Origin: Distichodus sexfasciatus
Taxonomy: Eukaryota > Chordata > Actinopteri > Characiformes > Distichodontidae
Reading direction: 5' to 3'
DNA: 64,000 nucleotides
Assembly (NCBI GenBank): GCA_032718565.1
Contig: JAVGVS010000042.1
Coordinates: forward strand, 124,001 to 188,000
A model generated the notes under the pieces. The model did no database searches, was not told the DNA's origin, and worked only from the letters and a program-made list of their open reading frames with translations. Below, piece after piece: positions 36,401 through 48,715 of the stretch. Within the stretch, counting starts at the first letter, position 1; each line of letters begins with the position of its first letter. Made by a program: the position numbers and the translations under genes.

Positions 36401-39400
36401 AACACAAGCCTTGCTGCTGCATTAAATTGAGCAGCGATTTTGTGGGGACAGGCGGTGGATAGAGAGATGAAGGAAGGACTCCAGCTTTGGACCTTTGTGT
36501 GATGTGAAAGTGCATCACATTCCAAATGTACACATCAAATGCACATGCCTCATATTCCGTGACATTTGTCTGCTGTTTTCAGTGGTGGAAGCTGAAGTAG
36601 CATAACCATTTGGAGTTTGGACGCACAAAGTTTCATACTAATCATCCCAAAAAACATCCCTCAGACTATCTGGTACCTGCTTAACTTGTGCTTTGAACAC
36701 AAGTTTCTTTGGTGCTTGGAGATCCTAATTCTGGTTCTCAATTGGGAACCTGCATTTGTGGTTGCAAACAAATATTACCTAACATTTTTCAATTCGCTTG
36801 GCCAATAAAGAAGCAGCTAAAATAACTGTTTCAGACTAAACAACTGAAGAGGTGCAGAAAAATAACAATAACAAAGATCAAAAGGAAAGATATACAGTAT
36901 TTGCAGGCAAAACAGTGGGCCAACAGACAAAACACTGCAAGTTAGGAGAAACTTACTTGGGGCTTGATCATTTCAGACTGTCTAAAAGGAGAGAAAACAA
37001 AGTCTTGCAGGTCTAACATTTACGGTCATGAAGTGTAGATATTACATAAGAAGGTTTCTCAAATTGCTCGACCAATGAAGGAGCATTTAAAAGTGACACG
37101 ACAGAAGAAAAAATGACAAGAAAGATCAAAAGGCAAAAGATATTTGCAGACAAAACAGTCAGCCAGCAGACGAAACACTGCAGTTGTGGACAATAAAACC
37201 CAACAAACATCCAGATAGACTGGAAGGTCACACAAAGTGTGTGTTAGAGAGAGGGAGTGTGGGAGTGTGGAAGTGTGACCCAGATGGCTCAGAGGACTTG
37301 AGGGCCCTCGAGAGGACGTTAGCCGTTTCTGCATCGTCATGACAGACGCGTCTACAAACTCAGACACAAAGCGTGTTGCGCGCCGGGGAATGCTTCCCAC
37401 GTTTGAAGTGCCACACGCCTTCCTGAATAATTCATGCTCTTCTGGAAGAGAGCGGCACTGATCAAAAATTCGGGGTTGCGAGAGAGGAAAGAGATCAAAA
37501 GACTGCGTTATGCTTTTTTTCTGCTTGCTAAAGTTGGTGTGGAAGTGGGACGTTGTTGATGAATTACACTGTTATGAAGTCAGTCGTTATTCCGCATCCA
37601 GGATTTATGTATGGATTCCGAACCTTTCGGAATTCTCTGCGTCAATATTGAATGATGAAAGTATTGCAATATCTAGTTAGTTAAAAGAAAGTAACTTTTG
37701 GGTTGATGGTAGTGGTCACTAGGGTAGACAACAGACGAGTTACTATCTGCTATTGTTCAAACGAAAATAAACAAATTCAGTAAAATTAAGAAGTCCCGTC
37801 ACACCTGCCTTGTTTAGTTCGCTTGAAACAAACCCCAGTTCGTTTCCTCCCTTATTTCTGACCTTTTGGGCAGGTGTGAATACGCGCACTCAGGTGCGAA
37901 CCTCGATCCGACCCAGTTGCAAAAAGCAAGCCTTTTTGGATAAACACCGGCTCTCGTCATCGTCATGCATTACAGAAAATGATTGTTTGGAAAACTACCC
38001 AACACACACAGACGTGTTTAGTCAGTGCTAGAAATGAGTCGTGGGTTAACGTGGAGCTCTGTGGAGAGCTCTCCTTCACAGGCATCTTGCAGCACGTCTT
38101 GGCCGTTGCAAAATTACTAGTATTATATTGCAAAACAGGCGTTGCATCAAACGCTCCTGACGCTCAAACATTTTTGCAAACGTAAGTAACTGCATAAACC
38201 ATATCGCTATAAACACGAAATCTCCATGATTGTGTACTTTCAATTTCATTCTTTATCCCACCCCACACGTTTCTGTCCAATGGTTTAATGACCTTAGCAC
38301 ACATGTGGTTTTTGTTTACAAATTCCGGTCCACTTGCAAGGTCTACAGTGTGAAAGCGAACCACCATTTTATTTGATTCGGACCAAAACAAGTGAACTAA
38401 CAGATGTTCCTGGTGTGAATACACCCTTAAAGTTAATCTCTTTTCCAAAGTATTTAGCCAAAAAAAGAATAAATGAATGATCAGTTACATCAGTTTAATT
38501 CCAGAAATTATAGGTCACAAATCACCGTCACGTTGCCAGGGAGGAACCAGAACAAGTTTGTGCGTGTTGTCCAAATTCAAGATGTAGCATTTTGCACTGT
38601 CAGATGCATAAGAGCCTGGTTGTGGCAATACTACTCCTACAGTATCAATTTCCAAAAGAAAAAAAGTTTGTCCTGTCAATGTAGGCAAAATAAAGGTGCA
38701 AAATGTAACTGCAGTCGTCAGCAGACATACATGCGCAGAAATGTACTGGGCCGCATTTCAGAATCAGAAGACTTCATTCATCCCGAAGGAAATTGCTCAC
38801 ATCGCGACTGCACAATTCCCAAGACAAGGACAGAACAACAAAGAATAGTACCCAAAAATATAGTTAAAGCTTAAATAAAAATACTCAGATAAAACCTCAG
38901 TGCAATAAATAGAATAGACTATGTTGGCTTAAAACGTACCTCCTATGAGTAAAATCTGAAACTACGAAAAGCAATTGCTAAAAAAAAAAATAGAATATAG
39001 ATTGTAGATGTATTAAGAGTAAATGTATTGCACATAAAAAAAATATTGCACAGTATAGGATGTATTGCACATAGAGACATATACAGATTTATTGCACAAT
39101 GTATTGTATATATATATACATACATGTACTGTATATATTGCACATGTTAATAGAAGTTATAGTGTGGAAATGTAGTTCAATTTATTGTGCACATTATTGT
39201 AAGGGAGAGTGACGGAGGGAGCAGTTATAGAGTCTGATTGCTTTGGTCTGATTTACAAACCGTTATTAAGAAGAAATTTGTTCTGAAAACTCTTAAAACA
39301 CAGTTTTACAAAGATCCCTTTATTTACCAATGTTTTCTTACATGAGATTGGTTCTTAGGTAAGAACGTAATCTGCAAACGCTGAAGAGCACTCTTACAGA

Positions 39401-42400
39401 AATGTTACTGCAGTGTGTGTTTGTGCAAAACATTAGCTTATTGGCTTTTCTTCACTTTTGCAGTTGTGCAATAGCATACCATTTAAAAGTCCTAAAGAGT
39501 CCTAACACCTCTAAATGAAGTGGCCAGTAAACATATGCACATATTCATGTTAATTCCGTGTGTGTGTTTGCCCGCAGGACGGCTTCACGCCGCTGGCGGT
39601 GGCACTGCAGCAGGGCCACGACCAGGTGGTCTCGCTCCTCCTGGAGAACGACACCAAAGGGAAGGTGCGCCTGCCCGCCCTCCACATCGCCGCCCGCAAG
39701 GACGACACCAAGGCGGCGGCGCTGCTGCTCCAGAACGACCACAACGCCGACGTCGAGTCCAAGGTGACCAGATATTTAAAACGCCAAGCCCCTCCGCCAC
39801 TCCCTCCCTCGGTCCACCCTCTCCACTTCCCCAACCCAAGCTTCTTAGAACTCGATGGTGCTGAGTGGATGTTTTCCCAGTCAAACGTTAACACTAGCAA
39901 ATGCTAGTTTTACATTTAAAACAGATATCTATATAAACACACAAAGGAAGTCTAATGCAATTTTATTGCAATGTGATAACGATTCAGTGGACAATGATTC
40001 GATGTCTGCCGATATCACTATGATGCAACTTGGAGTCAAATTGAACCATTACTTTCATTCATTGAGGAAAAAAATAAATAAATAAATAAATAAATAAATT
40101 CACGAAACATATGCAAAACAACATTTGACAGCCTTATTCTTCAGTTCAATCAGACATTTAAATGAAAAAACAATCTTCTCTGTTCGGAATAAAGTGTAGC
40201 GACAGTATTTATGATGTTTTAACAACGTTTTCATTTTGGATCCATGCTATGATCCCTGATTCAATGTATCCACGTAAATCGATGTGTACGCATGCAGACG
40301 CTGCTGCTACTCAAGCATCGTACTGACTATACTTGCGCGCGTACTTTTTGTTAATCTTGAGGATTCCAACAGGTGGCAGTGTACACTATAAAAGCGCCCA
40401 GTCTGCCGTTAAGTGAGGAAGAAGTAGAAAGCGGCAGTGCGCGAAAACATTCGTCTGGTTTTGCTGTGAAATGAGGAAAGAAAGATAAAAATGATTTGCA
40501 TTCTGATGTTACGAAGGTGCAAAAAGGACAGCGAAACTGTTCTCGGCCCTGTTGATAGTAAACGACGATGCTGACGTCACAAATCAAAACTTGAACACGC
40601 TGCCACCTCAATGTTTGCTGATCCTGCAACTCTTTCTGAGTAAGCTTTCTGAGCCTTAAGTATATTTTGGCTCTTGAATCCCTATTCATCACTTTCCTAG
40701 AATTCTTCCAATACCTAATTTTTCCAGTCATGTCTTATTAAGAAATTTGCCAATTTTTGGTTGGGAAACACTGATTAAAAACAACAATGCTAACAGTCAG
40801 TGTAGACAGATATTGATGTAGGGTCTGGCCAAATATCACTGAAATCGACAGCTTTACAAAAGTGAACTGTTAAGGTTTGGAACAAACACACAAAATTCTA
40901 ATATATAACCTTTTAAAACACGCATACCTGTGAAATTCCAGCTAATTTTATTTTATTTTATAGAAAACTAAATAACATTACGTACAAATCCAATATGAGC
41001 CTGTCTGTTAGCGATGATGGAGCATGTTTTGTTGTAATTGTATAAAATTTTTCTCCTATCTAGCAAGATGCCTGTACCTTTGCCCATAACTTTGGTAACG
41101 CGATTTCAAAATTCTTTCACATTTCTTTCGCGGTTCTGACTAAAATTTGCAACAGAGAGATTATTATGCTGCCCACCACCACTTAAATGTGTAGCTACAA
41201 AATCTTGTGAAATGTTCATTATCACAAATGACAATACTTTCATGTACATTTATGGCATGTAGCAGAACCAGAGCACCTTCCATTTGCTAATTACGGGGAC
41301 AGTATTTTAAGGGTCTTGCTCAGGAACCCAATGGTGGTAGTGCTGATTCAAACCCACGACCTCTTGGTCCAGAAGCGACTATCCTAACCACTAGACCGCC
41401 GCCACCTTTCACATTAACAAGAGAATGATAATTCATGACCAAATTTATCAAATAATATCTGCTATTAAAAGTTTTAAAGAATATTCCAAAATGTTGCCCA
41501 CGAAGTCACCAACGCCACTGGTCAATCTAAAAAGTCTTTTTAACCATTTTTTGTGTTTTGCAAACAGCTACACGGTTAAGCTGTGGTGGATGAAATAATA
41601 ATGCAATTCAGTGCAAATGTAATCGAATGCAGCACTGAAAGAACTAAAAACCTAAAAAGTCAGCCTTTGCCAAAGTGATGGGTAAAGGTAGAGAATCCCG
41701 TTTTGGACTCACAGTGGAGTCCACTCTCTTAATAAAATGACATGTTAAATTCCTCTTTAAATAATGTTTTCACACCAGTCGAGCCAAGATAAGCCCTTAA
41801 AGTGTCGTTTCCTTTGTATAATGTTGACCTTGCTCCAAGTACAAGACTCTTTTTCTCCCCTAAAGGATGAGCAGAAGATCCATCGTCAGCATTGTTCGTG
41901 CACCATCCAGTTGCGCTCTCGTACTGTTTGGTGACGTGTTGTGGTGGTGTTGTCTGTACACTATGGGTGTCAATCACAAGTTTCATCACGATACGTTATT
42001 ACTATATCGATTCGAAGGACACCGATTCGTCGTCTGCCCAAAGTCTGCTACAATGCGATTCCGATTCTAATCAGGAGCCAGTGATCGATATGAGATTTAA
42101 CACAGTCACTTCCATTCACATCACAATCCCAAAAAGCAACTAAAATGTGCACATCTTTATTCGAGGGCACTGACATGGCAAACAATGGGCCTCATTCACC
42201 AATATCCCTCTTAAGTTGTTTTCTGCCTGGGATTTATGATGTGTCGCAAATTCCTTCATTTAATGATGAATATTTCCATTTAAACAGTATAATATTGCAC
42301 AACTGTTGAGCTGAAGAGGGCGGAGCATTTCGAGCGTAGTACACAACATTTTAGGAAAAAAATCAAGTCAAATAGGGCATGTGTGACACTCCATGTACAC

Positions 42401-45400
42401 TACCCAGTGCGTAGAGAGTGTCTTTTAATCAGATACGTATGATGTCTGATCTATGTTTTTATTCCGGCTCTATAACGGATCGTTGAATCGAGGTAGACTG
42501 ACGTATCGTTGCACCCCTAGTGTATACCGTACAGTTTGTGCAGTGTGTTTGTGTGTCTTTTGTGTGTGTGTACTCCACCATGAACAGCTTGTGGTCGTGC
42601 CATTTGTGACTGTGGAACACTAACTGTCCCGTTCTCTCCCCTCCCTCTCGGGCCCCGATGCTCACGCTCGGCCCCTAGATGATGGTGAATAGAACGACAG
42701 AGGTATAAAACTATTATATACACACACACACACTTTCCACACCTATCCCACACCCTGCTTCTGCGGCTGCTTCCCCCTGCTGGAGCTCGTGCATCGCCGC
42801 TCTCCCCCCTTTGTGCTTCGCTTTTGTTTCCCCCATCACTGGCTTGGATGGATGCTCACCTGCACTGTATTTAAAAAAATCCATAATTCATGTTAACATA
42901 CTTCTTTTGTTTACTTCAACTTTAAAATAATCATTTATGCAGTTTGAACTTATGTTAGGACTGTTGTTCGGTGAAATTCCACGAACGGACTAAAAAAGTT
43001 GAAAGCTCATAAAAAATGCATATAGGATTGTTTTAAGTTGAAGCACATGAATAAAAGTACTGTATGTTAACATGACTTATTGACCAAACCATTTTTATAG
43101 TGAGGCACAGGAGAAAGATTGAGGAGGTCAGCAGTTAAAGGGCAACCCCAAAAAGGGACCCCATGAAATCTTTCGACGGGTGCAGTTTTAATTGAAAGGG
43201 GAAGTTAGCGCGGGGCGTAAATCGGCAAATTTGAACTAATCACTGCAACTCAAGCTGTATCAGATTACAAATGAGGCTAGAAATTCATTTTGTCAGGGTG
43301 AAGTCTTTGCTCATTTGGTTCAAGGAAGAGTTTTTATTTTGTTTGGACTTTTGCAGCCATAATTTCCCGATTATAGCCTCCTTCATTAAGTAATTTATCA
43401 AAGCATATCTCGTAATTCCCCATAATATTGAGATTGTATTGGGATATTATTATTCATAAAAGCATTTACTGCTATTTTGCTTATTAAATAAGAATTTTTA
43501 TTTCATGGGGTTCATTGAAAAAGTCATATGCTAGAAAAGAGTCTAGAAAAGACTAAAAAATTTAGCTAAAAAAATGCTGAGCCCAAAATTATAGCACAAA
43601 CTGTTTGGGCAAAATTCAGCTCCTTAAAAAATGACATTAACATGACTTTCTCTGTAAATTCAAGGTGTTTTTTAACATGTAAAAACAGCAGCCTTTTCAA
43701 ACTTCTAATTTCTACGATCTAGCTCATTGTGCCCAGTGCAGCGCTGCAGGCCTCCTCTAGAGGGCACCGTCTCCACTCCCGACCTGGTGGAAGCTTCAAG
43801 AGACGAAGCTCTCATCAGCCAAATTCAGCTCACACCTCACAACACACACCTCTCTCTCTCTCTCTCCCTGCAGGGCACGACTCAAACCAACACTGACCTC
43901 TACAGTCTCTCTCTCATTTTTTTTCTCTCTGAATCTCCGTCTGTCTGAATGTGTTGGCGGCGTTCCAAACCACACACTCCTGCACTACGTAGTGTGCTGA
44001 ACTAGCATTTGACACACTATTGGTAGCGGCAGTGTGCGGTTGGATGTGCTGTCTGTCGTTAGTCTGACGCTAAACATGGAACGCATTAAAACAGCAAATA
44101 AGCAGGTTTAAAAATTGTTTTAGCATCATAAAAAAAATCGTGCACTTTTTAGATGTTCTTTTGCCTTCCTCTAGAACATATAACTATTCAAATAAAGCAC
44201 CAAAATCTTGATTTTTTTTTCTGGGGATTGCCCAGAACCTTATGATTCAATATGATATCAATTATCAAGTCACAATACGAAATGATATTGTTCATGAATA
44301 GAAATAGATAAGTATTTTACATATGGCAGATAACAAATTCATATCAAAAATTGATTGAAAGTCTCTGTTACTTTGTAAGTTCATAACGTGCTAAAAACAT
44401 GTCTACTACATCAGTTTCCTGGAGGTTTTCAAAGAGAAAGAGAACACCAATAAATAGCTAACACTGCTGTCCAAATGCAGGACCAAAACCTAGAATTTTT
44501 TCACTGCTTTATCAGAGGAAAAAAACATGGTTTGAGGTTCTGGGGGTAGCAGAATACAATCCGATTTTCAATTCAATTCAATTCAGTTTTATTTATATAG
44601 CACTCTTAACAACAGTCATTATCACAAAGCGCTTTACATATAACCAGCCCAAACCCCCAACAAGCAAGCCTGAGGTGACAGTGGCAAAGAAAAACTCCCT
44701 CTAGCAGGAAGAAACCTTGAGAGGAACCAAGACTCGGAAGGGGACCGCACCCTCCTCTGGGCGACTGGGTGCACGAACATTTAACACACGTTTAATAAAC
44801 ATTAGTTCATTAGTCCAGTTTGATGTTGATACTGAAAATCCAGCTCAGGCTACAAATCAGGACTGGAAAATAAATATAAAGAAATAAATCTTTCAACAGA
44901 GAGTATTTTGATGTAGCAGTCACTTGAAAGTCTTTAGCAATTACAGTTACTTATTCTACGTGTTCTAAAGGAATTCTATTTGGTTTAGCACTTAATAAAC
45001 ACTGATTTTGCCCATTTTTAGAGGTTCTTTTGCCATTACCCAGAAAATCAAACCTAGATTTTCCTCATTAATTTACCATGAAATATGTTTTATTGTTTGT
45101 ATTGTTCATCAATTATTGATTTTTAAAACTGAATTTAAATTCTAATCTCTCTGACGGTCTTTTTGACCAAAAATACTTCATTAAATTGATCAGTTTTATC
45201 AACTATAATCGTTTTAAGCCCAGCCCTAGTCTCTTTAGGACTGACTTAAATGACGCAAGTGAACATTTCCAATAAATTCATGGGCATTTGTTTGGTAAAT
45301 TAAAAACACTAATGGATGTCCTGACCTTAATTTTGCCCAGCTTTGGCTTTAAATTGGTAAAAGTATCAAACCCCAGATTTTCCTATTAATTTACTGTTCT

Positions 45401-48400
45401 TAACGTTTTAAACGTTTGCATTTAACTTTTTAAACCCAGCCCTGGTCTCTCTGTCTGTCCTGTCCCCTCTTTAAGGGATTAATTTAAATGACTCCTAAGA
45501 GAATTAAGCAAAATTTTGTATATTAGTGTTAATATTTTATACGTCTTTAAACAGTCTTTTGCCGTCTCCGTGATATAAATCTCCAAAATGTAAATATTGA
45601 AATAAAATATACAAACCTGTTACTTTTCACAAGTTCTTGTATCGATTTTTATCAGTGATGTTGATTCTCGTTTTTTTAACCTTTATGTCTTTTGCCTTTA
45701 TGTCCATCCTTTTCTCTGTCTTTCTTTTCCAAAAATGTCTGTTTCTGTCGGATTCTCTGCAGTCAGCATCTGCTCTTCCACTGCTAGCGTAACTGCATCG
45801 TGTTCTGGCCTCGGCAGGCCTGCATGACTCACCAGAGACTAAAACATTAACGGCTGGGACGCCCCAGTTTCACTAACGCTGCTGGAAAAATCCTCCCCGG
45901 CCAGCTAGGCCCACTGACGTTTTCACTGTCCCCGCTTTTTTCACCGCTCAAGGTCTTAGATGATGCGGCAATAAAAAAAACCTTGCAGCATTATTTCAGT
46001 TTATGATAAAGATCTCCAAAAGCAGAACACTGGCAGAAAGTAACAAGTTGGACCTCATTCAGCAATCGCTCTTAAGGGGAAATTTGTTCTTAAAACTGAC
46101 ATTCACCAATGTTTTCTTGCTTGAGATTTGTTCTTAGGTAAGAATGCGAACTGCGATTGCTGAATAGATTTATAAAAAGATTTATAACTAGGGATGCACA
46201 ATGAAATCGGAATCGTATCAGAATCGGCCGATTATTTTTGTAATTTCTTTTTTAAGTCGTCAGCATCAGCCCGACGCTTAGATTTGCCCGATATTTTCCG
46301 TCGATATTTGATAACGCATTTATTGCATGTGGGAAAGGTAGAGCTTGTGCCAGGCATGTCCAAAGTCCAAGGTGGGATTTTATACGGCCCACGCCTTCTG
46401 TCTTAAACGGTATGGCGTTATTTTCTGCCAAAATTCTGAGCACGCAGCCGAACGTTCCTGAGCAAAATCTCTCGTCTTTTCACGCTGAAGTCTGCACAGG
46501 CGCCAATTTTTTTAAAAACTAAACTGCGTTTGCCTCACTTAGCGAACGTGAGCTCACACATGGGCTATGTCCCGAGCCGCTTACTGCCGCACTTAATAGC
46601 ATGGTGGGTAAAGGCGCTTTTATGGCTCTGTTTTTGTGGCAAAATTCGGTGCGTGCAATGGAACTTTGGCGAGCAAAATATCGTTTTTTATGCGCTCAAC
46701 TCTGCCTTCCTCATTTATCGGCATCGGTATGGACAGAAGTAAGCATGAAAATATCGGATTTCTGCGTGGGCCAGTAACTCCCTTATCGTGCATCCCTACT
46801 TATTTAGATTAAGTGACGCTGAAATGCTACTGAAGTGTGGACGTTTCTGGGCTTTTTAGCCAAATCTTTTGTAGCACTGCTACTGAGTCAACAAGACCAA
46901 AACTATCCGATCAAGAAGGTTCTTGTGGTCCAAAATTGACCGTCGATGAATAGACACTTGCTTACTTTAATCTGGACATTGTTACCCCTTAAGATAAAGT
47001 CTGAAAACTGAATACCAACATAGAAGTTGCTGGCTAGTGAGAGTCGATATGATATGATTTTTCTGGAACATTCCGATGCACTTTATCTTCCACAAACGCA
47101 TGCCGTTCGCGCGGTAAAACTCACGATCTGAAGCCGGAGGAGCTTGCGTCCTTGTGTGATGACCCACAATCCTTAACTGACAGACCACTTTAAATGAAAC
47201 AAATTTCCAGCTACTTGGGTCACGTCAGGTCACGTCGCTCCTCGCGGCCTCAAGGCCGGTTGACGTGTGTATCTGGCTGTTCCATGTCTGGCCCCTGTCT
47301 CTCGTTCCTCCTGATGTTCTGGGGATTTTTGGGAAGGATGTTTGAGATTTGTGACTCGCTGACCCTAGTCTTTTCTGACCCTTGTCTGACACGCCTCCCC
47401 TCCCCTCCCACACCCCTTTATTTTCCAGAGCGGCTTCACGCCCCTTCATATCGCGGCGCACTACGGCAACATCAACGTGGCCACGCTGCTCCTGAACCGA
47501 GGCGCCGCCGTCGACTTCAAGGCCAGGGTGAGACTTTCATCACAGGACTTTTAGGGTTGAGAATTGGCTCTAAACTTTCTTTCGGAGTGTGACGGGCATT
47601 TGGTAGCTTAACGGTTAGGGAGTTCACCATGTGGTCAGAAGGCTCACTGCTCCTTCATGGATGGGTCAAATGCGGAGGTCACATTTCATTGTGTTGCACG
47701 GTGTGCAGTGCTGGGCCGTGGTGTGTTCACAATGCTACACACTGTTTCGTAAATGAGAACCCAGGCCCCTCTACTCAACGCTTTCAGAACCACTAATATT
47801 TTCCTTCTCCAGTATTTTAATCATCAAAAACAGAAAGTGCAGGAATCCCTCAGGTGGTGTGCAGCGTAAAGTGTGGTTCACACACCACCATTTTAAGGCT
47901 GCAGCTGACAAAAAGCTTCTCATTAAGCACAACTCCCCATTTGATCGGCAGTCGCTATGTATGAATACTACAAAGACAGGATCGAGCAAACTCACAGACT
48001 CCAACCGGATAGAGATCCCATGGCCAGCAAGCTATAGCCAATGAGAGCACAGGAAGCGAGTCAACTTACAGAAGCTTACAGAGCCATACATATACACAGT
48101 ACTGTGCAAAAGTTTTAGGCAGGTGTGAAAAAATGCTGTAAACAAAGAATGCTTTCAGAAATATAATGATTGTTTATTTTTATCAATTTACAAAATGCAA
48201 AGTGAGCGAACAAAAGAAAAATCTAAATCAAATCAATATTTGGTGTTACTACCTTGCCTTCAAACCAGCATCAATTCTTACAGGTACACCTGCACAAGTC
48301 AGGGATTTTGTAGGATTATAGTCATTATATTATTTTTGTAGGATGATAGGATTATAGATCTGTGGTTAGTTCTCCAAGATGTTTGGAACAACCTACCAGC

Positions 48401-48622
48401 CGAGTTCCTTCAAAACTGTACAGAGTGTACCTAGAAGAACTGATGCTGTTTTGAAGGCAAAGTGGTCACACAAATATTGATTTGATTTGGAATTTCTCTT
48501 TGTTATTCCTGCATTTTGTTAAATAGTGAAAATAAATGATTAACACTTCCATTTTTGAAAGCATTCTTTGTTTACAGCATTTTTTCACACCTGCCTAAAA
48601 CTTTTTTCACACTTACACAGTA

Positions 48623-48715
<93 letters not shown>

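Noticed and set aside
39520..39907. Alternative-frame and minus-strand ORFs across the repeat 5-6 exon
   Set aside because: Only one frame encodes conserved ANK repeats; the others are shadows caused by GC-rich third positions.
43850..43948. Possible extra exon after a CT tract and ctgcag
   Set aside because: The following sequence encodes no ANK repeat or known ankyrin insert and leads into stops; ankyrin exon order has no place for it besides the microexon.
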